This document shows positions 34,887-43,722 of a stretch of DNA of 64,000 nt, piece by piece (the stretch's first letter is position 1; each line of letters opens with the position of its first letter). This DNA comes from Bacillota bacterium (lineage in GTDB: Bacteria; Bacillota; Clostridia; Lachnospirales; Lachnospiraceae). The stretch lies in contig JAEWMB010000018.1 in NCBI GenBank assembly GCA_023457255.1, forward strand, positions 80,560 through 144,559, in the 5' to 3' direction. The translations under genes and the position numbers were made by a program. The notes beneath the pieces were generated by a model that saw only the letters and a program-made list of their open reading frames with translations, was not told where the DNA came from and did not search any database.

Positions 34887-35429
34887 TTAAACAATTCTAT
34901 TTAACTCTCCGGTTTCCGAATCAATAATGAAACCATAAACCATCACCGTTTCTGGAATGAAAGGATGTTTACGTACTAATTCCACCGATTTCTTTATTGA
35001 TTCCTCTAAGTCGATAAAACCTCCCAGCCAAGAATCAAAATCAATTCCGCAATACTTCACCATACCAATATTATTTTGTGAGATTCCATGCTCTCCCATC
35101 TTCTTAACCATCTTTTTACTGTCTGTATATCTAGCTCCGCAGTCCGTATGACCTATTATCAATATTTCTTTTACATCGAGTTCATATACCGCTATTAATA
35201 AGCTTCGCATTACACTGCCAAAGGGATGTGAAATAACTCCACCTGCATTTTTAATAATTTTAGCATCTCCATTTTTTAATCCCAAAGATGCCGGCAATAA
35301 TTCCGTTAATCTGGTATCCATACAGGATACAATTGCTATTTTTTTCTGTGGAAATTTATTGGTTCTATATTTCTCATATCCTTTATTTTGTACAAAGGTT
35401 TTATTAAACTCTAAAATTTCATCAATCAT
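34887..35429 (-). CDS. Beta-class carbonic anhydrase-like protein
   Basis: A 180-residue beta-carbonic anhydrase. Zinc ligands and catalytic dyad appear as SCMDTRL (Cys, Asp, Arg) and HTDCGA (His, Cys). The short length suits the small Firmicute sub-type. It interconverts carbon dioxide and bicarbonate in the cytosol. It is divergent from the dehydrogenase gene at 35692. Confidence 0.9.
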   Translation of the reverse strand: MIDEILEFNKTFVQNKGYEKYRTNKFPQKKIAIVSCMDTRLTELLPASLGLKNGDAKIIKNAGGVISHPFGSVMRSLLIAVYELDVKEILIIGHTDCGARYTDSKKMVKKMGEHGISQNNIGMVKYCGIDFDSWLGGFIDLEESIKKSVELVRKHPFIPETVMVYGFIIDSETGELNRIV

Positions 35430-35592
35430 ATCATATCCTTCTTTTCTTTTATTTTTACTTGAAAATTTATTAATCTAATTATAATCCCTTATTATTTAAT
35501 TACAACATAATTTTTTACTTGTTTCTATTCTTTCAAAGCAAGCTGCCATACTTTCTCACCCGAAAATACAGAATAAAAAATCTGTTAATTTG

Positions 35593-35620
35593 TTGACAAT
35601 ATTCCAATATATAGTATAAT
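35593..35620 (+). promoter_or_regulatory. Promoter of the glutamate-type dehydrogenase gene
   Basis: TTGACA (35593-35598) and TATAAT (35615-35620), both perfect consensus, are spaced by 16 bases. A 5' leader hairpin TTCAACG...CGTTGAA (about 35634-35665) follows before the AGTGAGG ribosome binding site. Confidence 0.85.
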
Positions 35621-35691
35621 AAAAGGAATATATTTCAACGCGTTACTATGCAATAGTCGTTGAATAAAAAAATAATAAGTGAGGTATAAAA

Positions 35692-36978
35692 ATGGAGCAT
35701 AAAACTTATAATCCCTATGTTTCAGCGCAGACACAGTTTGACAATGTAGCTAATCTGATTGATTTGGATCAAGCGACCCGAGAACTACTCCGGCAGCCAA
35801 ACCGGGAATTTCATGTTACCATTCCTGTAAAGATGGATGATGGAACCACAAAAGTTTTTAACGGCTATCGTATTCAGCATAACGATGCAAGAGGTCCGGC
35901 CAAGGGAGGAATACGCTTCCATCCTCAGGAAACCATTGATACAATCCGTGCATTATCTTTATGGATGACTTGGAAATGTGCTGTTGTTGATATTCCTCTA
36001 GGAGGAGCAAAGGGAGGAATCATCTGTGATCCTCATAATCTGTCTATGGCAGAACAGGAAAGGCTATGCCGCGGATATGTCAGACAATTGGCCAAGGTAA
36101 TGGGTCCGGTCTTAGATGTACCGGCTCCTGATGTTATGACCAATGGACAGCATATGTTATGGATGATGGATGAATTTGAAACGATTCATGGCGGTCACTA
36201 CCCTGGTACAATCACCGGAAAGCCGGTAGGCATGGGAGGTTCCTTAGGCCGTACAGAAGCAACCGGTTATGGAGTCATCTATACCTTAAGGGAAGCTCTG
36301 AAAGCGATACAAATTGATATCGCCTCTACAACCGCAAGCATACAGGGCTTTGGAAACGTTGCGGAACATGCCGCACGCCTTTATACGAAGTTGGGAGGGA
36401 AAATCATTGCCATCTCTTGCTGGGACAACGAGGATCAAAGATCATACACTTATCGCAAACTTGACGGCATCGATGTAGAGCAAATGGTATCAATAAAGAA
36501 CTCTTTTGGTTCTATTCATAAGCAAAAGGCACTGGACTCGGGCTTTGAATTATTAGATGGAGGAGAGTGGATTGCACAGGATGTTGATATTCTTCTTCCT
36601 TGCGCATTAGAAAACCAAATAACACCTCCAACACTAGAAAGGCTCAGCGATAAGGTAAAGGTAATCTGCGAAGGTGCGAACGGACCTACAACACCAGATA
36701 GTGATGAAATCATTAAGGCGAAAAATATTTACCTTATTCCTGATTTTCTTTGCAACGCCGGTGGAGTTACCTGCAGCTATTTTGAACAAGTTCAATGTAA
36801 TATGAATTATTTCTGGCCGAAAGAAGAGGTATTGGAAAAACTGGATCAAAAAATGACGAGTGCCTTCCATGCAGTACATAAGCTTTCACAGGAAAAAAAC
36901 CTCTATATGCGAGATGCAGCATATGTTATTGCGATAAATCGTGTTGCTGAGGCAGTTAAACTTCGCGGTTGGATATAA
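35692..36978 (+). CDS. Glu/Leu/Phe/Val dehydrogenase (RocG/GudB-like glutamate dehydrogenase)
   Basis: A 428-residue NAD(P)-dependent amino acid dehydrogenase, the length of Bacillus RocG/GudB. The catalytic lysine is in PLGGAKGGI, the substrate-binding PAPDVMTNGQHM is present, and the Rossmann motif is IQGFGNVAEHAA. It interconverts glutamate and 2-oxoglutarate, releasing or fixing ammonia, which purine degradation yields in quantity. It has its own strong promoter and a hairpin 56 bases after the stop. Confidence 0.92.
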   Translation: MEHKTYNPYVSAQTQFDNVANLIDLDQATRELLRQPNREFHVTIPVKMDDGTTKVFNGYRIQHNDARGPAKGGIRFHPQETIDTIRALSLWMTWKCAVVDIPLGGAKGGIICDPHNLSMAEQERLCRGYVRQLAKVMGPVLDVPAPDVMTNGQHMLWMMDEFETIHGGHYPGTITGKPVGMGGSLGRTEATGYGVIYTLREALKAIQIDIASTTASIQGFGNVAEHAARLYTKLGGKIIAISCWDNEDQRSYTYRKLDGIDVEQMVSIKNSFGSIHKQKALDSGFELLDGGEWIAQDVDILLPCALENQITPPTLERLSDKVKVICEGANGPTTPDSDEIIKAKNIYLIPDFLCNAGGVTCSYFEQVQCNMNYFWPKEEVLEKLDQKMTSAFHAVHKLSQEKNLYMRDAAYVIAINRVAEAVKLRGWI

Positions 36979-37033
36979 GCATATATAAATTATTCGTACC
37001 TAGTCAGTTGCAGTGATACCGCGAACCAATACA

Positions 37034-37066
37034 GATAAAACATGCGCTAAAACCGCATGTTTTATC
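37034..37066 (+). terminator. Hairpin after the dehydrogenase gene
   Basis: GATAAAACATGC and GCATGTTTTATC form a perfect 12-bp stem with a 9-base loop. The T run is weak (the T stretch is inside the stem), so termination may be partial and some readthrough into the gene at 37159 is possible. Confidence 0.6.
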
Positions 37067-37158
37067 GCTATCAGATATAAATTTCTATCTTTTTCATAGT
37101 GGTTGAATTGTTACTGTTTTTATCTTTCCCTTATAACAAGAAAGGGTGGGCAGACTGC

Positions 37159-40100
37159 ATGAACCAATACAAAAAAATGTCAAAGGATGATTTGCTGGAG
37201 CGGGCAAAAGAATTAGAATGCCTTTATCTAATTGAAGAGTCCTTAACCAAAGATTCTCTGACCGAAAGTCTGGAAAAAATTACATCCATCATACCCATGG
37301 GATTCCGAAACACAAATAGCTGCAAAGTAATGATTGAGTTTGATAAACAGATTCTAAACCCTAATGCAAGGATTGAGGATGGGGACGAATTATATTCTGC
37401 TATTATTGTTAACGCTCAAAACCGTGGATACATAAAAGTTATGTATCCGAAACATACCTTTCCCGTAAATGAAATTGTTTTCTTAGATCATGAGATTCGG
37501 CTTATTAATACCATAACAAGAAGAATTTCTGAAACTATTGAAAAAAGAGATTCCTTTCAAATGTACAATTACAAAAATCGATGGGAAGCTATTCTTGATT
37601 TGCTGCAAAAAACCGATCATGAAATCCTTCTGTATGTCTGTGAGAAAATGCTTTCTCTTTTAGCTTCCATTAATCCTAATATAGTCAAAAATATTTTTAA
37701 AGAAATGGATTGGGTAAAGTACAATTTAAACTATGAACTTAATTTTCCGCTGGAAACACTTCCGGCAGTTGATGTCAACCGGTTTAGTAGAATTCTTTTT
37801 GATAATTCGGTAAAAAATCTTACGGATTCCCAAATTTACGACTACATTAATTTATGGGTTTACCAAGGAAAAACTTATGAGTTAATTAAAATAGTTGATA
37901 AAAGGGACTCTGATGTTAAAAAAATCTCAGGAGCTCTCTCTGCGTATTTAAAAGCCGTGAAAAACAATGAAATGTCAAGTGAAGCAACCAAAAGATGGTT
38001 GAAAGTCGAATTAACAAGGCGCTTTATCACAGGGAATCCGAATATAATTTCCAAAATTCATAAACATATCCAGGTAGAAGCTTTTCTTAAACTACTTGAT
38101 ACTTTTATCAGTTCTCCAAGGAGTATTGGACGAATTGGCGGAAAAGGCTCCGGCTTTTTCTTAGCAAACCAGATTCTTAAATCCCATAAAAAAGAATTTC
38201 CGGAGTTTGCAAACATCCTTATACCGAAAACCTGGTATATCTCTTCGGATGAATTTGGATACCTACTTGAAGATAACGGATTCAATGAGCTAAATGAACA
38301 TAAATATTTGGATATGGTTGCTATCCGCACCAGTTATCCAAGGGTAATCCAGATGCTTAAAAATGCCCGGATGTCACCTTATATTTTGAATGAACTTCAT
38401 AAAATAATGGATACCTGCGAAGATTGTCCTTTCATTATTCGTTCTTCCAGTCTCTTGGAAGATCAAATTGATACTTCATTTTCAGGAAAATACAAAAGTC
38501 TATTTATCACAAATACCGGTACAAGGGCAGAACGTTTGCAACAATTAATAGAAGGTATTCTGGAGGTCTATGCTTCAATTTTTAACGCTGATTCAATCCA
38601 ATACCGAATTAAAAATAATTTACTTGACTGCAACGAACAGATGGGAATTATGATTCAAGAGGTAGTCGGTTATAAAGTAGGTCCATACTACTTCCCACTC
38701 TTTGGCGGAGTGGCATTTAGCAATAATGAATTACGCTGGTCCCCACGTATTAAGCGAGAAGACGGATTGCTCCGGATGGTCATGGGCTTGGGGACTCGAG
38801 CGGTGGACCGTGTAGGGGAAGATTATCCGCTCTTACTTTCTCCCGGTCAGCCGAATCTTCGCATTAGCCAATCCCCCAATGAAATTTTAAGATACTCTCC
38901 TCAGTATATTGATTTAATTGATTTAAATAATAAACAATTCCTTACGATACCAATTAATGAGTTATTAAAAGAGTATGGTGATCAAATCCCGAACATTAAC
39001 CTAATAGCATCCGTACTAAAAAATGATATTATCATGGATTTAAATCCTATCACTACAGATTTTAAGAAGGATAATATTATAATTACCTTTAACGGGCTGA
39101 TAAAAAAAACTGCCTTTATAAAACAGATAAAATCCGTTCTCACTTTGCTGCAGGATGAACTTGGATATCCCGTTGACATTGAATTTGCCAGTGATGGTAA
39201 CCATTTTTACCTGCTTCAATGCAGACCGCAGAGCAGGAACCATGATAATGCCCCGGTTGCTATTCCTGCAAATATTCCATTCCAAAATACCGTCTTTACC
39301 GCTAATAAATACATATCCAACGGAAAAGTAACAGGTATCCAGACCGTAGTATATGTCGATCCATACGAATATTCCAAATTGGAGTCTTACAAAGATTTAA
39401 TAAATATTCGTAACATCATCCATGAGTTGAATCAGATCTTACCGCGCCGAAGCTTCCTTCTAATGGGACCCGGACGCTGGGGAAGCCGGGGAGACATCAA
39501 ACTAGGAGTACCCGTCGCGTATTCTGACATTAACAATACTGCTATGCTGATTGAAGTTGCTAACAAGCAATCCCAATACGAACCTGAGTTATCCTTTGGT
39601 ACCCACTTCTTCCAAGACCTCGTAGAAGAAAATATTAAGTATCTGCCGCTATACCCGGAAGATAGCGATTCCATATTCCATCGAGCTTTTTTCCAAGGCT
39701 CCAAAAATGCGTTATCAAATATCTTACCCGCCTACTCTTACCTGGATGAAGTAGTAAAGGTTATCACAATCGAAGAAACCTTTTTCGGTAAAGAACTTAT
39801 TGTATTAATGAATGGTGACTTGCAAAAAGCGATTGCTTATCTAGATCATCCTTCCTCTCTTCACCTAACCGTAAAATCAGATCATATGAGCTTTCCTGAT
39901 AGCACTGACCAGGAGGAAGAAGGGTGGAAGTGGCGTCATTATATGGCTGAACAAATAGCAAAACAACTTGATATGGAAGCTTTTTCTGTAAAAGGCATCT
40001 ATCTGTTTGGCAGTACAAATCACTGTACCGCCAGGCTTAACAGTGACATTGATTTGTTAGTTCATTTTGGCGGAACGGAAGAAAGTAAGGAAAGGCTGAA

Positions 40101-40284
40101 TGTTTGGTTTCAGGGTTGGAGTTTGGCATTATCTGAGATTAACTATATAAAAACTGGTTACAAATCAAACGGTTTATTGGATATTCACTACATTACAGAT
40201 CAAGACATTATCGACAGAACTTCCTATGCTATTAAGATAAATTCTATCTTTGATCCTGCCTATCCTCTCCGGCTTCAGTCATAA
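37159..40284 (+). CDS. GAF-like / PPDK-type ATP-grasp / nucleotidyltransferase fusion protein
   Basis: A 1,041-residue multidomain protein. Residues about 10-150 look like a GAF-type sensor (LYLIEESLTKDSLTESLEKI is typical of GAF-linked leaders). Residues about 320-860 form a pyruvate-phosphate-dikinase-type nucleotide-binding region (RIGGKGSGFFLANQIL, IRSSSLLEDQ, MGPGRWGSRGDIKLGV). The end, about 935-1035, is a minimal nucleotidyltransferase with IYLFGSTNHCTARLNSDIDLLV, holding the GS...D-x-D metal site. The phosphohistidine and PEP-binding domains of PPDK and PEP synthase are missing. I start at ATG 37159, behind GGGTGGG, since upstream codons are not conserved-looking. The combination suggests a sensor-controlled phosphoryl or nucleotidyl transfer to a protein or small molecule; activity is unknown. 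Confidence 0.82.
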   Translation: MNQYKKMSKDDLLERAKELECLYLIEESLTKDSLTESLEKITSIIPMGFRNTNSCKVMIEFDKQILNPNARIEDGDELYSAIIVNAQNRGYIKVMYPKHTFPVNEIVFLDHEIRLINTITRRISETIEKRDSFQMYNYKNRWEAILDLLQKTDHEILLYVCEKMLSLLASINPNIVKNIFKEMDWVKYNLNYELNFPLETLPAVDVNRFSRILFDNSVKNLTDSQIYDYINLWVYQGKTYELIKIVDKRDSDVKKISGALSAYLKAVKNNEMSSEATKRWLKVELTRRFITGNPNIISKIHKHIQVEAFLKLLDTFISSPRSIGRIGGKGSGFFLANQILKSHKKEFPEFANILIPKTWYISSDEFGYLLEDNGFNELNEHKYLDMVAIRTSYPRVIQMLKNARMSPYILNELHKIMDTCEDCPFIIRSSSLLEDQIDTSFSGKYKSLFITNTGTRAERLQQLIEGILEVYASIFNADSIQYRIKNNLLDCNEQMGIMIQEVVGYKVGPYYFPLFGGVAFSNNELRWSPRIKREDGLLRMVMGLGTRAVDRVGEDYPLLLSPGQPNLRISQSPNEILRYSPQYIDLIDLNNKQFLTIPINELLKEYGDQIPNINLIASVLKNDIIMDLNPITTDFKKDNIIITFNGLIKKTAFIKQIKSVLTLLQDELGYPVDIEFASDGNHFYLLQCRPQSRNHDNAPVAIPANIPFQNTVFTANKYISNGKVTGIQTVVYVDPYEYSKLESYKDLINIRNIIHELNQILPRRSFLLMGPGRWGSRGDIKLGVPVAYSDINNTAMLIEVANKQSQYEPELSFGTHFFQDLVEENIKYLPLYPEDSDSIFHRAFFQGSKNALSNILPAYSYLDEVVKVITIEETFFGKELIVLMNGDLQKAIAYLDHPSSLHLTVKSDHMSFPDSTDQEEEGWKWRHYMAEQIAKQLDMEAFSVKGIYLFGSTNHCTARLNSDIDLLVHFGGTEESKERLNVWFQGWSLALSEINYIKTGYKSNGLLDIHYITDQDIIDRTSYAIKINSIFDPAYPLRLQS

Positions 40285-40296
40285 GGAAAAGCCATC

Positions 40297-40340
40297 AAGA
40301 GGAAGCTGCAAAATATAACATTATTTTGCAGCTTCCTCTT
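40297..40340. terminator. Strong terminator after the ATP-grasp fusion gene
   Basis: AAGAGGAAGCTGCAAAAT pairs perfectly with ATTTTGCAGCTTCCTCTT over 18 bases, 13 bases past the stop, with a short T tail inside and after the stem. Confidence 0.8.
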
Positions 40341-40381
40341 TGAAACTATTGTAAAAATCCAAGAAAAAGGGATATCACTGC

Positions 40382-40600
40382 TTAAATCTCAGTACCAGCC
40401 CTTCTAGCCGCAATAATCGCTGATTCTATATAACCTGCCCGATGGAGAAGATAATCCGCAGTCACGACAGCTAAAAGACATTGAACGTTTGCCGCTATCA
40501 AAACTTCTTCTTTGGGGTCTTTGCGGTTACCTCGGTATACCACAGTTGCCATTGGAATAATATGGTTCAATCTATATTGATCGGTCCCGGTACACTCCAC
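40382..40600 (-). CDS. Small hypothetical ORF
   Basis: A 72-codon frame with a GTG start and no convincing ribosome binding site, in the gap between the terminator and the DUF2207 gene. The product (ending SAIIAARRAGTEI) shows no motif I know. It does not overlap another gene, so it may be a small gene, a gene remnant or chance. Confidence 0.25.
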   Translation of the reverse strand: MECTGTDQYRLNHIIPMATVVYRGNRKDPKEEVLIAANVQCLLAVVTADYLLHRAGYIESAIIAARRAGTEI

Positions 40601-40651
40601 TTTCGCGCTTTAAACGCAAAAAGCCCGCAAAAAACATACCACACCGTAACA

Positions 40652-42280
40652 TTAGCGACTACCACCGCCTCCGCCTCCGGAGAAGCCGGTTCCTCCGCTA
40701 GAACTTGCAGCGCCACCTGTACCATCCGTATTAATCACAGTATTATCACAGATGTGGCTGGTCATACTCATAAAGTAGAACATACTATAGGAGTCACAGC
40801 CATAATGGTTTACAAAGTCGTTGTAATAGGATTTATCAATGACTTGGAAAGCCTTTAGTACTTTTTTACCCATGCCAAACATCGTTGCGGTTACTAAATA
40901 GTCTCCCCACAGTTCATTGTTTACTTTTTCACTTTGATGATTTAATCCTGATATATATTTCTTTAAACCTAGTATCATAATAGCTTTATCAAAACCTTGG
41001 CGGGTAAACCGTAAAGTACCCTTCTTCTCTTCTACTACTCCTAACCGCTTTAATTCTTTTATCCCCTCTTTATTCACTTTTTTCTCCCATTGTTCTAGTT
41101 TTCTAGAAATATTATCAGCATTCTTTCTAATATCAGAAGACCAAAGTATATTATCCTGACCCGCTTCTTTAATTAACAGGTCAAATAACAATTGCTCTAT
41201 TACAGCTTCTGAAATATGCTCTGCTTGAAATAGGATAGACTCTTCCATCTTCGTTTCTTTTTCCCGTTTATCAACACTGATATAGTTAGCTTCCTGCCAA
41301 AGAACTAGATACGCACCCATAAGCTGGTGATAGGAAATTCCTTTTCGCAGTAATCTAAGGGCAGCATAAATCGCAGGTATATTTCTACCAAAAGGAATAG
41401 AGTAATTGATATTTATTTTGTTATAGCTTGGTAACCGAACTACCGTATTATCAGATAGCTTATATCTTGAATGAAAATATAAGAATAAAGCAATACCTCC
41501 GCTAAAAAGCCCGACAACAAGTAAAACCAATACCAACGGATTCATCCCCTTATTATTGGCAGAGTTTTGCAGCTCCTCAAAGGAAATCCCAGCAGAAGCA
41601 GCTTTTGGAAAGAGTCTTTGATCAAAGCGACAGAGTACATTGACATAATCCTCTCTGCTTAATGTTTTGTTTGAAATTACTGTTAAACTGCCAGCACTGC
41701 CAATTGCTACCTCTCCATCAAACCCATATCCCCATATACGGGCATTCTTTTGGTCGAAAGCCTCATCTTCCATTTGAATTGATATCGCTATAGCCTTTGG
41801 AGCACTGGAAAGTTCAGAAATAAACTGATGATAAAAGCCGGCATACTCACCATAATTTTTCACCAAATTATCTATTGTATATTGCAAGGTATAAGTATGG
41901 TCACCATAGTCTCCAATTCCCCAGCACAGCTCATACCCATCTGATGTAGTTAAAATGCCGCTGGTACCCTCTTTTTCTTTTCTTGAAAGCTTTGTATTCC
42001 ACTTATCTAAAGCAGTATAAAGTCTTCCTGATTCATATACCGAAAAGGAATGTACCTTCCTGCCCTCCAGGTTATAAAGTGCTTTATAATATTCGGTACC
42101 ACTGAATACCCCTTGTACTTCCCAAATTTCTGTGATAACAGCAGAACCATCTTTCTTTAGAACAGCTTTGATTTGAATAGAGGGAATTGCATCCTCAGCA
42201 GCATCCACTTTTACTGAAGATATACACATTATGATAAAGACCAATAGGCTAAAGATTATTCCATTTTTCTTTGCTTTCAT
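40652..42280 (-). CDS. DUF2207 family membrane protein
   Basis: A 542-residue protein with a signal peptide (residues 1-27, ending SVKVDA), an extracytoplasmic DUF2207 beta-rich domain (about 30-230; VITEIWEVQGVFSG is typical of the start), a transmembrane segment near 255-278, and a cytoplasmic winged-helix-like region. The tail is GGTGFSGGGGGGSR, the glycine-rich end characteristic of the family. I start at ATG 42280 behind GGAGG; the longer frame adds non-signal residues. Function is unknown; the family is widespread in Clostridia. Confidence 0.88.
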   Translation of the reverse strand: MKAKKNGIIFSLLVFIIMCISSVKVDAAEDAIPSIQIKAVLKKDGSAVITEIWEVQGVFSGTEYYKALYNLEGRKVHSFSVYESGRLYTALDKWNTKLSRKEKEGTSGILTTSDGYELCWGIGDYGDHTYTLQYTIDNLVKNYGEYAGFYHQFISELSSAPKAIAISIQMEDEAFDQKNARIWGYGFDGEVAIGSAGSLTVISNKTLSREDYVNVLCRFDQRLFPKAASAGISFEELQNSANNKGMNPLVLVLLVVGLFSGGIALFLYFHSRYKLSDNTVVRLPSYNKININYSIPFGRNIPAIYAALRLLRKGISYHQLMGAYLVLWQEANYISVDKREKETKMEESILFQAEHISEAVIEQLLFDLLIKEAGQDNILWSSDIRKNADNISRKLEQWEKKVNKEGIKELKRLGVVEEKKGTLRFTRQGFDKAIMILGLKKYISGLNHQSEKVNNELWGDYLVTATMFGMGKKVLKAFQVIDKSYYNDFVNHYGCDSYSMFYFMSMTSHICDNTVINTDGTGGAASSSGGTGFSGGGGGGSR

Positions 42281-42641
42281 TCCTATCCTCCCAGAGAAAT
42301 TAAATATTGTTTCAATAAGTATACCTCTATTATGATGTAATTCCAATAGCAATTCCTAAGAAAACAGTCCTTATTGCAATTACAAGAAATGAATCCATCG
42401 TTATTCCAAAAGGTGATACACAACTCTTAATAGATAACAATATCTTAATTTTAACAGATGAAATCAGCCAAAAAAAATGGATTGCTATCTTTGGTTAGTT
42501 GACAGCAGCAAATACAGGACATTATAAGGCAGTTGGTTTGCTGTAGGTAAACAACTGCCTCATATTGTCCTGTCTATATAGTGTAAAACGCTTCCCTTAA
42601 AAAGGGATTTATAACATGAAATAAAATTAGGCTGCCCTTGG
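42281..42641. other. Intergenic region between glycosyltransferase and DUF2207 genes
   Basis: These 361 bases hold the DUF2207 ribosome binding site at one end and the hairpin 42516-42571 at the other. No frame with a ribosome binding site is visible. A promoter for the DUF2207 gene is expected here, but I could not single one out. Confidence 0.5.
42516..42571 (-). terminator. Long hairpin after the NRPS operon
   Basis: AGGACATTATAAGGCAGTTG pairs with CAACTGCCTCATATTGTCCT with two or three imperfect positions, about 70 bases past the glycosyltransferase stop. The T run is poor, so its strength is uncertain. Confidence 0.6.
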
Positions 42642-43718
42642 CTATCTAAAAAAATCAATTGTTTTAGGGAAGTATCGTATTTTTGCCTTTGCACTGGTCA
42701 TTAATTGAATAAAAATATCCAAATCCGAATCCTCAACATAGTCAAATACAGATAATCTGACCGTCTCGTCATCCGCATATTTCCTGATTTCTACTTTTAT
42801 ATCTTCATACTTTTTACTATCATCGTAGCATAGTTCTATTGATTTCGTAGTATGGTCCAACTCTAACTTTTTGTAATTATGAGCAATACTCCGGAATAAT
42901 TCATAAATCTCTTGGTCTGATAACCCAAGAAACCCAGGATATTTTTTTATAAATATGGAAGTATTATAATCTACCTCTTTAAGTTTACCTTTTTCTACGG
43001 TATCTTCTTCCTTTGCACCATGAAATTGATGAATGACGGTTCCTTTCGTATTGATTGCAATTTTCATACCTTTTTGGTACATACGGTATACAAACTCAAT
43101 ATCCTCTATCCCCCATTTTTTAAGTTCTTCATCAAAGCCGTCTGTTAAGTCAATCCATTTCTTTGGCACTGCCAGGTTACAGGTTAAGGCAAATAGAAAT
43201 GGAACCTTCATACTTCCTGCATTATAGGAAAGATTCTCAAAAATCTGCTGTCTAAAATCGACTCCTGTTTGATAAGAACCTAAAAGGTTCTTATCAAATA
43301 TAGATTTATTTATTACCATTTGCTCCTCAACTGGTTGGTGAAGCAGCAATCGCATACCAACTACTGCCATATCACTGCTTTGTTCGAAAAACCGATCCAG
43401 CTTTAACAAAAAATCAGGTCTGACAAGAATATCTCCATCAATAAAAACTACAATATCGCCGGTTACGTTCTTAAGTCCATAGTTCCTTGCTCTTGCTCTG
43501 GAAGAAATCTCATTTCTTGGCAAATAGGTATAGATGAAAGGATATTTCTTATGTTCGGATATTATAGATTGAAAGGTATCATCCAGAGAGCCATCATCAA
43601 CAATTATTACTTCATAGGCTATAGTTTCGGTGGTTTCTAAATAATCCAACGCTCTTAAAGTATTAATAACCAATTTTCTATTTTGATAGGTCGGAATTAC
43701 AAAACTATACTTTCTCAA
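42642..43718 (-). CDS. Family 2 glycosyltransferase
   Basis: A 358-residue GT-A glycosyltransferase: FVIPTYQNRKLVI start, VIIVDDGSLDDT, FIDGDILVRPD (D-x-D type metal site) and FDEELKKWGIEDIEF, the galactosyltransferase-like C-terminal motif. The longest frame begins at 43763 inside the NRPS gene, but GGAGG at the NRPS end followed 8 bases later by TTG (43718) gives the natural start. It is the last gene of the NRPS operon, so the product may be glycosylated; sugar and acceptor are unknown. No membrane anchor is seen. Confidence 0.85.
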   Translation of the reverse strand: MRKYSFVIPTYQNRKLVINTLRALDYLETTETIAYEVIIVDDGSLDDTFQSIISEHKKYPFIYTYLPRNEISSRARARNYGLKNVTGDIVVFIDGDILVRPDFLLKLDRFFEQSSDMAVVGMRLLLHQPVEEQMVINKSIFDKNLLGSYQTGVDFRQQIFENLSYNAGSMKVPFLFALTCNLAVPKKWIDLTDGFDEELKKWGIEDIEFVYRMYQKGMKIAINTKGTVIHQFHGAKEEDTVEKGKLKEVDYNTSIFIKKYPGFLGLSDQEIYELFRSIAHNYKKLELDHTTKSIELCYDDSKKYEDIKVEIRKYADDETVRLSVFDYVEDSDLDIFIQLMTSAKAKIRYFPKTIDFFR

Positions 43719-43722
43719 ATCC

